This document shows, one piece after another, positions 1-8,817 of a stretch of 64,000 bases of DNA. Position 1 is the first letter of the stretch. Every line of letters starts with the position of its first letter. The notes below the pieces were generated by a model that saw only the letters and a program-made list of their open reading frames with translations, did not search any database and was not told the origin of the DNA. The DNA comes from a methanotrophic endosymbiont of Bathymodiolus puteoserpentis (Logatchev) (GTDB lineage Bacteria > Pseudomonadota > Gammaproteobacteria > Methylococcales > Methylomonadaceae): the NCBI RefSeq assembly GCF_900128525.1, contig NZ_FQTQ01000134.1, forward strand, positions 20,219 to 84,218, in the 5' to 3' direction. The translations under genes and the position numbers were made by a program.

Positions 1-336
1 TGGCATATCTGGCCAGTGTTCTCTAGCCATCATAATTAAACCGGGGTCAGCCATAATAAGTGCATCTGGTTGCATAGCAACAATAGGGCTAATATCTTTT
101 ATAAAGGATTTAACTTTGGTATTATGAGGAATAACATTAGTAGCTAAAAAGAATTTTTTTCCTAGTGCATGAGCCTCGCTAATGCCTTTGGCGAGGTTTT
201 CATCAAGAAAGTCATTGTTGCGCACGCGTAGACTATAGCGTGGTTGCCCCGCATAAACGGCATCAGCACCATAAGCGAAAGCATAGCGCATATTTTTTAA
301 TGTGCCTGCAGGAGATAAGAGTTCTATTTTTTTCAT
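1..336 (-). CDS. trhP: TrhP (YegQ), U32-family tRNA hydroxylation protein, N-terminal part
   Basis: This is the first 112 residues of a peptidase-U32-family protein; the rest lies beyond the left edge. The start ATG is the complement of 334-336. The visible sequence follows the E. coli YegQ/TrhP pattern closely: ELLSPAGTLKNMRYAF, YGADAVYAGQPRYSLRVRNN, then LGKKFFLATNVIPHN and PDALIMADPGLIM. TrhP takes part in prephenate-dependent 5-hydroxyuridine formation at the tRNA wobble position; that role is known for the family, not seen here. It is transcribed away from the rpsF operon, and a Fur-box-like palindrome lies just upstream of its start. Confidence 0.9.
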   Translation of the reverse strand, partial: MKKIELLSPAGTLKNMRYAFAYGADAVYAGQPRYSLRVRNNDFLDENLAKGISEAHALGKKFFLATNVIPHNTKVKSFIKDISPIVAMQPDALIMADPGLIMMAREHWPDMP

Positions 337-355
337 CTACAAGAAAATTTCAAAA

Positions 356-368
356 GATAATCATTATC
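356..368. promoter_or_regulatory. Fur-box-like palindrome
   Basis: GATAATCATTATC is a perfect 6-1-6 inverted repeat and continues into GTTATTC, resembling the repeated-hexamer form of the Fur consensus. It sits 20 bases upstream of the trhP start. A chance match is possible in such AT-rich DNA. Confidence 0.35.
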
Positions 369-665
369 GTTATTCTACCCGATAGCTTGCTCACAAAATA
401 GTCTAGTACAATAGCTATGAAATGATGAGATCAGCAATAATTTGAAAAACAAGAAGTTATTTCGTTTTTTTTATATCACAAATTTAGGTAGTGTTGTATT
501 CGTTATTATGCAGAAATAATGAATGTACATTTTATAAAATTCGAAATTTCATGTCATCTAGTATGGCTAGTTATTTGCAGGCTAGCGGCGCTTTCAGGCA
601 TGTTCGAAATTTGACTTCTAAGGTTGTTTTTGTGTTTTTTAGTCTTTTTATGGTAAAGAAACTAC

Positions 666-694
666 TTTTCAATCAGTTAAATATACAATATAAT
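666..694 (+). promoter_or_regulatory. Candidate sigma-70 promoter for the rpsF-rpsR-rplI operon
   Basis: A consensus TATAAT (689-694) lies 17 bases after TTTTCA (666-671, four of six matches to the -35 consensus). Transcription would begin near 701 and give a leader of roughly 75 bases before rpsF. It is the best promoter-like pair seen by eye in this gap. Confidence 0.45.
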
Positions 695-777
695 GATCGG
701 CTTTTTAATGGGGTTTAATCACCCTCCTTGTCTTACTGTCAAATTCTGATAGAAGGCTGTAACCCGAAAGGAAAATT

Positions 778-1191
778 ATGCGACATTATGAAATTGTCTT
801 TTTAGTTCATCCTGACCAAAGCTCTCAAGTTCCTGCGATGATAGACCGTTATCGTGCAACTATTGAAGGCGCGTCAGGTGCTATTCACCGTCTTGAAGAT
901 TGGGGGCGTAGACATCTTGCCTACCCAATTAAAAAGCTTCAAAAAGCACACTACGTATTAATGAACATTGAGTGTGACCAAGCAACTCTTGCTGAGCTAG
1001 AAAGTAGTTTCCGTTTTAATGATGCTGTGTTACGTAGCATGACTATAGCAAGAAAAGCGGCAATTACAGAAGCATCGGTTATTGCAGCTGAGACTGCTGA
1101 GCAAAACACATCTGTAGAGAAACCAGTGGTAGCAGAAGTCGTAGTAGTAAAAGAAGAAGTTGTTTCTGTTGCTAAATCTGATTCTGAATAA
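778..1191 (+). CDS. rpsF: 30S ribosomal protein S6
   Basis: This is bS6, which pairs with S18 on the platform of the 30S subunit. The start [15 protein letters not shown] and the [23 protein letters not shown] core (residues about 40-62) are typical. After residue 100 the protein carries a low-complexity acidic and Val-rich tail rich in VVV and EEV runs, making it 137 residues; such tails vary widely in this family. AAAGG at 767-771 supports the ATG start. It is the first gene of rpsF-rpsR-DUF2232-rplI, with a 26-base gap to rpsR. Confidence 0.97.
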   Translation: MRHYEIVFLVHPDQSSQVPAMIDRYRATIEGASGAIHRLEDWGRRHLAYPIKKLQKAHYVLMNIECDQATLAELESSFRFNDAVLRSMTIARKAAITEASVIAAETAEQNTSVEKPVVAEVVVVKEEVVSVAKSDSE

Positions 1192-1217
1192 TTTAATAAA
1201 TACATAGAGGATAGCTC

Positions 1218-1448
1218 ATGGCACGTCAAATGAGACGCAAAAAGCACTTTGCTTTTGGCACACCAGGTGAAGCAAATGCAATCGATTATAAAAATATCGA
1301 GATGCTAAATGAATTCGTAACTGAAACAGGTAAAATTGTACCCAGCCGTATTACTGGCACAAGTGCAAAACATCAAAGACAAATAACAAACGCAATTAAA
1401 CGCGCACGTTATATTGCTTTGGTGCCTTTTTGTGATGCGCACGAATAA
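1218..1448 (+). CDS. rpsR: 30S ribosomal protein S18
   Basis: This is bS18, 76 residues, the partner of S6. The segment [26 protein letters not shown] followed by [22 protein letters not shown] is diagnostic. The N-terminal segment is [13 protein letters not shown], with no cysteine where some bacterial S18 proteins have a metal-binding set. AGAGGATAG just upstream is a clear ribosome binding site. It lies between rpsF and a DUF2232 membrane protein, as in many gammaproteobacteria. Confidence 0.97.
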   Translation: MARQMRRKKHFAFGTPGEANAIDYKNIEMLNEFVTETGKIVPSRITGTSAKHQRQITNAIKRARYIALVPFCDAHE

Positions 1449-1468
1449 TTAAATTAAGGTCGGCATTA

Positions 1469-2377
1469 GTGAATTTTTTAGCCAGTTATATTATGAAAGG
1501 AAGAATGCAGGCCATGGCTGTTGCATCTTCTTTAGCGCTGCTATCCTTGCTTATGCCGCCTATCAGTATTGTAAGTTCAGCTACAGTAGCATTGGTGACA
1601 TTGCGTCGTGGATGGTATGAAGGTTTATTAGTTTTATTAAGTGCGTGTGTAGCAGCTGCGATTTTAGGTATTATAGTTTTAGGTAATTATCAATTTGCCT
1701 TTGGTTATGCGCTTATTTTGTGGTTGCCTGTTTGGTTACTTTCTATTGTATTACGTGAAGGGCGTCATTTGTCTTTGGCAATAGAAATATCTTCAGTATT
1801 GGGTGCATTAGTTATTATAGGTTTTTACTTGTTTGCTCAAGATCCTGCTGCTTATTGGCAGGCAATTTTGAGCATAATGATTGAGCCTATGATGCAGGCA
1901 TCAGACGTACCTATAGAGCAAGTTAAGCAAACAATTACCATGCTCGCGAAATATATGACCGGTATTCTTGCAACAGGGTCAGTGACTGGTTTGTTATTAG
2001 GTTTGTTGTTAGCGCGTTGGTGGCAAGCAAACTTATATAATCCAGGTGGCTTTGGTGTAGAATACCTTTCTTTACGCATGCCTTCACGATTCACTATAAC
2101 GACAGTTTGTGTATTTATAGTCGCTGTAGTAGCTGGTGGTGTTATTTCTGAGGTAGCTTGGAACATAGGTATTATTCTATTTATGTTGTATGCCTTTATT
2201 GGCACGGCTATTGCCCATGCGTTATTATCAGCAACAAAAGCAAAGCGCTTTTTGTTACCGATTTTTTATATGCTGATATTTGTTGTGCCGCACTTAGTTG
2301 TGCCGGTCGCAATTATTGGTCTCAGTGATACTTGGTTGAATTTACGAAAAAACATAAAACCCCCATCGAATATTTAA
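1469..2377 (+). CDS. DUF2232 family membrane protein
   Basis: This 302-residue protein is almost entirely hydrophobic, with about eight predicted membrane segments, for example residues 18-50, 56-75, 80-95, 105-125, 165-185, 210-230, 232-250 and 260-285. Its place between rpsR and rplI is the classic location of the YybS-like/DUF2232 family in gammaproteobacteria. The function is not established. The proposed start is a GTG 20 bases after the rpsR stop (AAGGTCGG upstream). An ATG at 1493 is the first in-frame alternative. Confidence 0.8.
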   Translation: MNFLASYIMKGRMQAMAVASSLALLSLLMPPISIVSSATVALVTLRRGWYEGLLVLLSACVAAAILGIIVLGNYQFAFGYALILWLPVWLLSIVLREGRHLSLAIEISSVLGALVIIGFYLFAQDPAAYWQAILSIMIEPMMQASDVPIEQVKQTITMLAKYMTGILATGSVTGLLLGLLLARWWQANLYNPGGFGVEYLSLRMPSRFTITTVCVFIVAVVAGGVISEVAWNIGIILFMLYAFIGTAIAHALLSATKAKRFLLPIFYMLIFVVPHLVVPVAIIGLSDTWLNLRKNIKPPSNI

Positions 2378-2421
2378 ATATACGGTGGAATCGGTATACC
2401 GATAACTATGAGGATTATAAG

Positions 2422-2871
2422 ATGGAAGTTATCCTTCTTGAGAAAGTTGTAAACTTAGGTGATCTAGGTGATAAAGTAAATGTGAAATCTGGATATGCTA
2501 GAAATTTCCTTATTCCACAAATGAAAGCTGTTATGGCAACAGCAAAGAAAATTGCTGAATTTGAAGTACGTAGAGCAGAGCTTGAAAAAGTAGCTGCGGA
2601 AAAACTAGCTGCTGCTCAAGCTAGAGCAGTTGCTTTAGGTAAAATTGAAGTTATTATTGCTCATAAAGCGGGCGACGAAGGTAAATTATTTGGCTCTGTT
2701 GGTACGCATGATATTGCTGATGCAATGACGGCAGCCGGCGCAGCAGTGAATAAAAGTGAAGTGCGTTTACCTACAGGTATTATTCGCCAAGTGGGTGACT
2801 ACGATATCGATGTGAATCTTCATGCTGACGTAATAGCAACAGTTAATGTGCAGGTTGTCGCTGAAGCTTAA
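2422..2871 (+). CDS. rplI: 50S ribosomal protein L9
   Basis: This is bL9, which reaches from the base of the L1 stalk and helps maintain translation fidelity. With ATG 2422 the protein is 149 residues, the usual length, and begins [19 protein letters not shown]. The signature [14 protein letters not shown] is at residues about 24-37, followed by the long connecting helix and the C-terminal domain ([15 protein letters not shown]). GAGG at 2410-2413 supports this start over an open frame that extends upstream into the DUF2232 gene. It is the last gene of the operon. Confidence 0.97.
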   Translation: MEVILLEKVVNLGDLGDKVNVKSGYARNFLIPQMKAVMATAKKIAEFEVRRAELEKVAAEKLAAAQARAVALGKIEVIIAHKAGDEGKLFGSVGTHDIADAMTAAGAAVNKSEVRLPTGIIRQVGDYDIDVNLHADVIATVNVQVVAEA

Positions 2872-2895
2872 GTCATTAGGTTTTAAGAAATACTC

Positions 2896-2967
2896 TAAAC
2901 CCTCGAAAGTTTAGCCAATGTGGCACTGTCAGTCCTTAAAGGGCTGGCAGTGCTTTCGGGTATTATT
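2896..2967 (-). repeat. Family A repeat, degenerate copy downstream of rplI
   Basis: This is a reverse-oriented relative of the copies at 32358 and 49412. It keeps the AACCC-CGAAAGTTTAG block, a hairpin whose arms read GGCACTGTCAGTCCTT and AAGGGCTGGCAGTGC (GU pairs at the differences), and CTTTCGGGTATTATT. The terminal TTAGGAAT sequences are eroded. The hairpin could end transcription of the rplI operon. Confidence 0.7.
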
Positions 2968-3014
2968 CTGGTGCAATAGCTATTGTTAGTCTACAGCAGG
3001 ACATGTTCAGGATG

Positions 3015-3043
3015 TTGTACAATTTAGAGATTAGAGTTATACT
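3015..3043 (+). promoter_or_regulatory. Promoter with TGTACA operator for yefM-yoeB
   Basis: TTGTAC (3015-3020) and TATACT (3038-3043) are spaced 17 bases apart. The -35 hexamer overlaps the palindrome TTGTACAA. TGTACA is the known core of YefM-YoeB operator palindromes in E. coli, so autorepression by the antitoxin-toxin complex at this site is a reasonable inference. Confidence 0.5.
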
Positions 3044-3072
3044 TTCGGTAACTTAAATAAGTGAGGTAGAAA

Positions 3073-3327
3073 ATGCGAATTATTTCATTTACTGATGCTA
3101 GAAATGGACTTAAAGGTGTTTTAGACCGCGTAGTTAAGGATGCTGATTGTACTGTAATAACTAGACGTGATAGCGAAGATGCTGTGGTGATGTCATTTGA
3201 GTACTATAGTAGTTTGATGGAAACAGTATATTTATTAAAGTCCCCTGCAAATGCAGAGCACCTCAGAAAATCAATTGAACAATTTCATCAAGGAGCCGTT
3301 CAAGAGAGAGAGCCATTGAGTGAATAG
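3073..3327 (+). CDS. yefM: YefM-like antitoxin (Phd/YefM family)
   Basis: This 84-residue antitoxin has the Phd/YefM N-terminal DNA-binding fold (ISFTDARNGLKGVLDRV, then TVITRRDSEDAVVMSFEYYSSLMETVYLL). The C-terminal part, about residue 58 on, should wrap the toxin. It neutralises the downstream YoeB and normally represses its own promoter, for which a TGTACA-type operator is present. GTGAGGTAG before the ATG is a good ribosome binding site. The stop overlaps the toxin start by 8 bases, which is typical translational coupling. Confidence 0.9.
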   Translation: MRIISFTDARNGLKGVLDRVVKDADCTVITRRDSEDAVVMSFEYYSSLMETVYLLKSPANAEHLRKSIEQFHQGAVQEREPLSE

Positions 3328-3592
3328 GTGTTTAGCTTGGACAGATGAAGCTTGGTCTGATTATGTGTATTGGCAAGGGCAAGATAGAAAAACACTAAAA
3401 CGAATTAATAAGTTACTTTCAAATATTAAACGAACACCATTCGAGGGGCTTGGTAAGCCTGAGCTTTTGAAAGAAAATTTATCAGGTTTTTGGTCTCGCA
3501 GAATCGATGACACACACAGGTTTATATATGCAGTAACTGATACACATATTACGGTAATAGCATGTCGGTATCACTATATCCAAAAAGGCTAA
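3320..3592 (+). CDS. yoeB: YoeB toxin, ribosome-dependent mRNA endonuclease
   Basis: This is a complete 90-residue YoeB: LAWTDEAWSDYVYWQGQDRK, KRTPFEGLGKPELLKENLSGF, WSRRIDDTHRFIYAVTD and a C-terminal ACRYHY. The catalytic set known from E. coli YoeB (Glu46, Arg65, His83) has clear counterparts in GKPELL, SRRID and CRYHY. The start is GTG 3320 inside the end of yefM. YoeB cleaves mRNA at the ribosomal A site. Nothing visible inactivates it. This is the first of two such pairs here. Confidence 0.93.
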   Translation: MNRCLAWTDEAWSDYVYWQGQDRKTLKRINKLLSNIKRTPFEGLGKPELLKENLSGFWSRRIDDTHRFIYAVTDTHITVIACRYHYIQKG

Positions 3593-3865
3593 CAAAAAAT
3601 TCGAGTCGACCACTGGTAGCGTAGTTTGTTGTCAAAGGTTATTTATATTATAGTTCAATGTGTTGTCAGAGTTCATCGTATACCTGACAGAGGCCATTGA
3701 ATTTGATGATAGCTGTGCCAATAAATTATCAGTTTTTCGTAGCTTAATGCGGTTTTATTGCTTCTCTCTTTTCAGTATGTCGTTCTGATTATACTGTTCC
3801 CTTGTCGCTCGTTGCGACAAATTCTTTAGTATTTTAATTAGTCACTACTTGTGGATAGTCGAGTT

Positions 3866-5152
3866 ATGTATTATTTTTATGTTGCTTTATTTTATCTACT
3901 ATTACCCTTGTTATTAGTGTTTCGCTATTTTAAAGGCCTAAAGTGGCAGAATTTTAATGCACGTTATAACGAAGCCTTGGGTTTTTATAAGCAAAAGCAT
4001 GCGCAACAAGTTATTTGGTTGCATGCAGCCTCATTAGGTGAGGTGGAAGCCGCCCATGTATTAATCGAATATTTACGCAAAAATTATCCTTATAAAGTTT
4101 TAGTCACCACAGGTACAGAGCCTGGTTATGATCGCGTGCGTGCGTTACAGGGTGATCAGGTGGAGCATGTTTATTTACCCTATGATATGCCGAGGACTGT
4201 AGAGCGATTTATTAAACATTTTCAGCCTAAGATTGCCATTATTATGGAGACTGAAATTTGGCCTGTTTTATTTGCTAAATGTAAGCAGCATGAAGTTCCT
4301 TTATTTATTGTTAATGCGCGGTTAACAGAAAAGTCGAGTAAGGGCTATCTTAAATTAAAGAGTTTTTTGGCTAAAATTTTTGCAGGGATTTCTGGTGTTG
4401 CAGTGCAAACCGAAGTGGATGCGCGTCGTTATCAAGAGATTGGTGTGTTAGCTGAAAAAATTACTGTCTCAGGTAATATTAAGCTTGATATGCCTATTGC
4501 TGAAGCGCTTAGAGATAATATGGCACAAGTAAAACAGGAGTTATTTCCGAATCGCCAAGTCTTTGTTGTGGGTAGTACTCATGCAGGCGAGGATGAGATT
4601 TTTTTACAGGCTTATCAACGTTTAAAGCCAAAATTTACGGACCTTTTGTTAGTATTAGTGCCGCGTCAGCCTAAGCGTACATCTGAAATAAAACAGTTAT
4701 GCGCAAAAAATAAGCTTAATGTACTGGCGCGGACAGAACACAAGCCTTGTGATTCAGTAACTGATGTCTATTTAGTGGATACACTGGGTGAGTTAAAGCT
4801 GATGTATGCGCTGGCTGATTTTAGTTTTGTTGCTGGAAGTATGGTGCCTGTCGGCGGACATAATATTTTTGAACCTATTTTATTAGGTGTGCCTGTGATG
4901 TTTGGCCCGCATATGAAAAATGTTGAATTACTAGCCAAACAGTTGCTTGATGCGCAAGGTGCGATTCAATGTATAACTGAGGCGGATATAGTGCGGGCTA
5001 TTACGCTAATGATCGAAGACCCTCAAGAGAAGTGCCATTTAATCAGTAATGCCCAGGACTTTGTAGCGAAAAATAATGGGGCAGTTGATCGAACTATTGC
5101 ACTTATCGATCCATTTTTGCGCGCGCACAAAGCCACACATCTACCCGATTAA
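3866..5152 (+). CDS. waaA: 3-deoxy-D-manno-octulosonic acid (Kdo) transferase WaaA/KdtA
   Basis: WaaA adds Kdo from CMP-Kdo to lipid IVA at the cytoplasmic face of the inner membrane. The N-terminus MYYFYVALFYLLLPLLLVF is the usual membrane anchor, followed by QVIWLHAASLGEVEAA with the catalytic-type Glu, and a C-terminal GT-B half with VGSTHAGEDEIFLQAY and FVAGSMVPVGGHNIFEPI. ATG 3866 gives 428 residues, close to the family's usual 425; GTG 3851 would add five. The 3' end runs 50 bases into the convergent comF gene. Confidence 0.95.
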   Translation: MYYFYVALFYLLLPLLLVFRYFKGLKWQNFNARYNEALGFYKQKHAQQVIWLHAASLGEVEAAHVLIEYLRKNYPYKVLVTTGTEPGYDRVRALQGDQVEHVYLPYDMPRTVERFIKHFQPKIAIIMETEIWPVLFAKCKQHEVPLFIVNARLTEKSSKGYLKLKSFLAKIFAGISGVAVQTEVDARRYQEIGVLAEKITVSGNIKLDMPIAEALRDNMAQVKQELFPNRQVFVVGSTHAGEDEIFLQAYQRLKPKFTDLLLVLVPRQPKRTSEIKQLCAKNKLNVLARTEHKPCDSVTDVYLVDTLGELKLMYALADFSFVAGSMVPVGGHNIFEPILLGVPVMFGPHMKNVELLAKQLLDAQGAIQCITEADIVRAITLMIEDPQEKCHLISNAQDFVAKNNGAVDRTIALIDPFLRAHKATHLPD

Positions 5153-5822
5153 TTCCAGCCAATTTTAATAACCTAGCAAGCTCATTGGCAGTAGCACCGG
5201 TGGTCATTACGTCATCTAAAATGGCAATATGATTTACACTTGGTAGCTTTGTTATTAGGAATGCGTTTTTAATATTTTTAAGTCTTTGCTTGGCGGTTAG
5301 TGATATTTGGTGAGGTGTGTTTTTTATTCGCTGGCAACAGGATATGTTGATAGCTACGTTGAGTTCTTTAGCGATAGTCTTTGCTATTTCATGTGTTTGA
5401 TTAAAGCCTCTTTGTTTGTATCTATTGCTATGTAAGGGAACGGGAATAATCAGCTCGGGTAGTTCGGCATTTTTTTCGAGATAGTTGGCAAGTAATAAGC
5501 CGAGTAGCCGTGAGTTTTTATATGCACCATTAAATTTTAGCTGGTTAATTAAGTAGCGTATAGCGCCTTGATGGATAAACGGACTGTAGGTTTTGTTAAA
5601 AGCGGGGAGATTCTTTTGACATTTTCCGCACAGGCGGGGCGCTGAACTATGAATCGCGAAGGGGTTGGCGCAGCAATAACACTGGTTTTCCATTTTTTCC
5701 AGCGCATTATAACAAGCTACACACAAATCCATGTGCTTCATTCCAGGCTTGTTACATAAGATACAGCTAGTCGAAAGCAAACTATATTGTATAATATCGA
5801 ACCAGTTGTTTACCATTTTCAT
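5103..5822 (-). CDS. comF: ComF/GntX family phosphoribosyltransferase-like protein
   Basis: A 239-residue ComF-type protein. It has an N-terminal double zinc-finger-like region (CILC, CVAC, CYCC, CGKC between residues about 20 and 80) and a PRTase domain with PVPLHSNRYKQRGFNQ and the PRPP-binding loop IAILDDVMTTGAT near residue 200. ComF relatives serve DNA uptake in naturally competent bacteria; the biochemical activity is uncertain. It is convergent with waaA and shares 50 bases with it. It starts about 50 bases from the bioB leader on the other strand. Confidence 0.88.
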   Translation of the reverse strand: MKMVNNWFDIIQYSLLSTSCILCNKPGMKHMDLCVACYNALEKMENQCYCCANPFAIHSSAPRLCGKCQKNLPAFNKTYSPFIHQGAIRYLINQLKFNGAYKNSRLLGLLLANYLEKNAELPELIIPVPLHSNRYKQRGFNQTHEIAKTIAKELNVAINISCCQRIKNTPHQISLTAKQRLKNIKNAFLITKLPSVNHIAILDDVMTTGATANELARLLKLAGINRVDVWLCARAKMDR

Positions 5823-5889
5823 TATGTTAGGTTGACCAATATTAAGTCGTCATCATCTAACTATAGCTCAGACCTTGGAGATTAACAGA

Positions 5890-6873
5890 ATGTCAGCAGA
5901 TTCAATGAATAATAATGCCGTATTGCGCCATGATTGGCAATTAGATGAAGTGAATGCTTTATTTACTCAGCCATTTAATGATTTACTTTTTCAAGCACAT
6001 ACAGTCCATCGGGCTAATTTCGATCCGAATGAAGTGCAGATTAGCAGCTTGTTAAGTATTAAAACGGGTTCTTGCTCTGAAGATTGTGGTTATTGTCCAC
6101 AAAGTGCGCGTTATGATTCTGATTTAACGCCTGAGGCGCTAATGCCTATGGATGAGGTTTTAAAGGCGGCGCAAAATGCTAAAGATCAAGGCGCATCACG
6201 CTTTTGCATGGGGGCGGCATGGCGTAGCCCTAAAGATAAAGATGTTGATCGTGTGGTGGAAATGGTCAAAGGTGTGAAAGCCATGGGCATGGAAACCTGT
6301 GTGACTTTAGGAATGTTGACTGATGAGCAAACTAAAACTCTGAAAGAAGGCGGATTGGATTATTACAATCATAATTTAGATACTTCAGAAGATTATTATT
6401 CTGAAGTCATTACTACACGTACTTATCAAGATCGTTTAGATACTCTAGGTCGTGTGCGTGATGCTGGAATTAATGTTTGCTGCGGTGGTATTGTAGGAAT
6501 GGGCGAAAATGAAACTGACCGGTCTAAATTATTAATTGAATTAGCTAATTTACCTAAGCATCCTGAAAGTGTACCTATTAATATGTTGGTACAAGTGGAA
6601 GGTACGCCATTAATGGGCTCTGAATCATTAGATCCTTTGATGTTTATTCGTATGATTGCGGTAGCGCGTATTTTAATGCCACATTCACGTGTTAGATTAT
6701 CGGCAGGTCGTAATGATATGTCCGATGAAATGCAAGCGATGTGTTTCTTTACAGGTGCGAATTCTATTTTTTATGGTGATAAGTTGCTAACCACTGATAA
6801 TCCTATGACTAATAGTGATTTGGCGTTATTTGAGCGTTTAGGTGTGCGTTCAGCTGGGTCAAGCTACGCGTAA
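5890..6873 (+). CDS. bioB: Biotin synthase
   Basis: BioB is a radical SAM enzyme that inserts sulfur into dethiobiotin. The 4Fe-4S ligands are C62, C66 and C69 in [10 protein letters not shown]. The [12 protein letters not shown] and [10 protein letters not shown] segments are typical. ATG 5890 is preceded by GGAG at the right distance and gives 327 residues; a TTG 15 bases upstream lacks such a site. It opens the operon bioB-bioF-bioH-bioC-bioD. bioA is not in this window. Confidence 0.97.
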   Translation: MSADSMNNNAVLRHDWQLDEVNALFTQPFNDLLFQAHTVHRANFDPNEVQISSLLSIKTGSCSEDCGYCPQSARYDSDLTPEALMPMDEVLKAAQNAKDQGASRFCMGAAWRSPKDKDVDRVVEMVKGVKAMGMETCVTLGMLTDEQTKTLKEGGLDYYNHNLDTSEDYYSEVITTRTYQDRLDTLGRVRDAGINVCCGGIVGMGENETDRSKLLIELANLPKHPESVPINMLVQVEGTPLMGSESLDPLMFIRMIAVARILMPHSRVRLSAGRNDMSDEMQAMCFFTGANSIFYGDKLLTTDNPMTNSDLALFERLGVRSAGSSYA

Positions 6874-6877
6874 GCGC

Positions 6878-8044
6878 ATGATAGAAAAAGATAAGCAATT
6901 ACAGCAAGCGCTAGAGGAGTTAAAACAAGCCGATTTATATCGTTCAAGACGTGTCATAGACTCTGCGCAAGGGATTTACTTACAGCTTGATGGGCGGCAA
7001 GTTTTAAATTTTTGTAGTAATGATTATTTGGGTTTAGCGAATCACCCGGAAGTAATTCAGTCTTTTAAAGAGGCGGCTGATCGCTATGGTGTCGGTAGTG
7101 GTTCGGCGCATCTAGTCTGTGGGCACGGCCTTGAACATCATGCTTTAGAAGAAGAATTGGCCGATTTTACAGGGCGCGATCGGGCATTATTGTTTTCTAC
7201 GGGCTATATGGCTAATTTAGGCGTGATAGCGGGGCTGATGGTTAAAGGTGATACGATTTATGAAGATAAATTAAATCATGCCTCTTTACTGGATGGTGGT
7301 TTGCTATCGGGTGCTAAATTTAAACGTTATTTGCATAATGATTTGCATAATTTGCAATTAAAAATGCAAGGGCAAGAAGCTGGGCAAAATGCCATGATTG
7401 TCACTGATGGCGTGTTTAGTATGGATGGTGATGTTGCTTGCTTACTCGGTTTATCTGCATTAGCCGAGCAGCAAAGTGCAATGTTATTGGTTGATGATGC
7501 ACATGGTTTCGGTGTCTTGGGGCGATCAGGCGGTGGTATTGTTGAGCAGTATCAGTTAACTCAGGCGCAAGTGCCTTTATTGATAGGGACTTTTGGTAAG
7601 GCATTTGGAACGAGCGGGGCTTTTGTTGCTGGTTCTGAAGCTTTCATTGAAACCTTGATTCAAAAGTCGCGTACTTATATTTATACTACAGCATTACCGC
7701 CTGCGGTTGCGGCAGCAACGCGAACAAGTTTGAGGTTGCTGCAAGTAGATGGTTGGCGTCGAGATAAACTAAATCAGTTGATTATGCATTTTAGGCGTGG
7801 CGCTGAGCAGCTGGGTTTGGAGTTAATGCCTTCTGAATCGGCTATTCAGCCTATTATCTTAGGTAAAAGCCAAAAGGCCATGCAAGCCAGTGCGGCTTTA
7901 TTAAAGCAAGGAATATGGGTCAGTGCCATCCGTCCGCCAACTGTTGCACAAGGTAGCGCTCGATTGCGTATTACTTTTTCGGCGATGCATGATATTGCGC
8001 ATGTAGATCAATTATTAAGTGCTTTAGATGCAGTGGCTATATGA
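6878..8044 (+). CDS. bioF: 8-amino-7-oxononanoate synthase
   Basis: BioF condenses pimeloyl-ACP with alanine, using PLP. ATG 6878, four bases after the bioB stop, gives 388 residues, the normal length. The fold-type I signatures are visible: FCSNDYLGLANHPEV near the N-terminus, TDGVFSMDGDVA, LLVDDAHGFGVLG, and the PLP lysine in GTFGKAFGTSG near residue 239. The stop codon overlaps the bioH start (ATGA), indicating coupled translation. Confidence 0.96.
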   Translation: MIEKDKQLQQALEELKQADLYRSRRVIDSAQGIYLQLDGRQVLNFCSNDYLGLANHPEVIQSFKEAADRYGVGSGSAHLVCGHGLEHHALEEELADFTGRDRALLFSTGYMANLGVIAGLMVKGDTIYEDKLNHASLLDGGLLSGAKFKRYLHNDLHNLQLKMQGQEAGQNAMIVTDGVFSMDGDVACLLGLSALAEQQSAMLLVDDAHGFGVLGRSGGGIVEQYQLTQAQVPLLIGTFGKAFGTSGAFVAGSEAFIETLIQKSRTYIYTTALPPAVAAATRTSLRLLQVDGWRRDKLNQLIMHFRRGAEQLGLELMPSESAIQPIILGKSQKAMQASAALLKQGIWVSAIRPPTVAQGSARLRITFSAMHDIAHVDQLLSALDAVAI

Positions 8045-8817
8045 CTTATATACATCAAGAAGTTTATGGGCAGGGTGAACCTGTTGTGATGTTGCATGGC
8101 TGGGCGATGCATAGTGGTGTATGGCGTATTTTTGCTAAGCAGTTAGCGGTCGGGCGGCAAGTGATCTGTCTTGATTTACCAGGACATGGCCGAAGTGAAA
8201 TTGTTCAGCCTTATACATTAGAGCTTTTAGTTGATAAGTTGGCTTTGGCTTTGCCTGAATGCTCTTGTCACCTAGTGGGCTGGTCTTTAGGAGGGGCTAT
8301 CGCTTTACGTTTAGCTGAAAAATACCCGCATAAAGTTAAATCCTTAGTCTTAATTGCCAGTAACCCACATTTTTTAAGTACGCACGAATGGCTGGGTGTA
8401 GCGCCCAATATATTGACTGAATTTGCTAACAATATACAAAAAAACGCTGTGGTGACTTTGTTGCGCTTTATGAGCTTGCAAGTAAAAGGAGTACCGGAGA
8501 TGAAAGCATGCTTAAAGCAGATTAAAGAGGCATTACATGAGTGTGCCGTGCCTGAGTTAGAGGTTTTAATGAGTGGATTGCAGATATTGCAAACGGCAGA
8601 TTTAAGAAGTGCATTATCTGCTCTAGCATTACCGGTGCAAATGATTTTTGGTGGTTATGATAGTCTAGTGCCAATGTCGGTAAGTGGACAATGCAAGTCT
8701 TTAATGCCACAAATTGAAGTGCATATTGTCGCAGAAGCAGGGCATGTTCCTTTTATCTCTCATCCACAACAAGTTTTGCTATTAGTGCATAATTTTTTGC
8801 TTCGGAGTGAAGCTTGA
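8041..8817 (+). CDS. bioH: Pimeloyl-ACP methyl ester carboxylesterase BioH
   Basis: BioH releases pimeloyl-ACP from its methyl ester, ending the BioC-BioH route to the pimelate moiety. This 258-residue alpha/beta hydrolase has the oxyanion region VMLHGWAMHSGVW, LPGHGRS, a nucleophile elbow GWSLGG with Ser near residue 82, an acid candidate in FGGYDSLVP, and the catalytic His in AGHVPF near residue 235. The start overlaps the end of bioF by four bases. Its place between bioF and bioC supports the specific BioH assignment over a general hydrolase. Confidence 0.93.
   Translation: MTYIHQEVYGQGEPVVMLHGWAMHSGVWRIFAKQLAVGRQVICLDLPGHGRSEIVQPYTLELLVDKLALALPECSCHLVGWSLGGAIALRLAEKYPHKVKSLVLIASNPHFLSTHEWLGVAPNILTEFANNIQKNAVVTLLRFMSLQVKGVPEMKACLKQIKEALHECAVPELEVLMSGLQILQTADLRSALSALALPVQMIFGGYDSLVPMSVSGQCKSLMPQIEVHIVAEAGHVPFISHPQQVLLLVHNFLLRSEA

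Larger units (their letters stand above)
337..777. other. Divergent intergenic region between trhP and rpsF
   Basis: A very AT-rich 441-base gap between divergent genes. It holds a Fur-box-like palindrome near the trhP end, a good sigma-70-type promoter candidate for the rpsF operon, and a leader of about 75 bases before rpsF. An open frame at 491-718 lacks a ribosome binding site and recognisable content, overlaps the promoter candidate, and is judged not to be a gene. Confidence 0.6.

Noticed and set aside
491..718. 75-codon open frame upstream of rpsF
   Set aside because: No ribosome binding site, no recognisable family, unusual Phe/Ser-rich composition, and it overlaps the rpsF promoter candidate.
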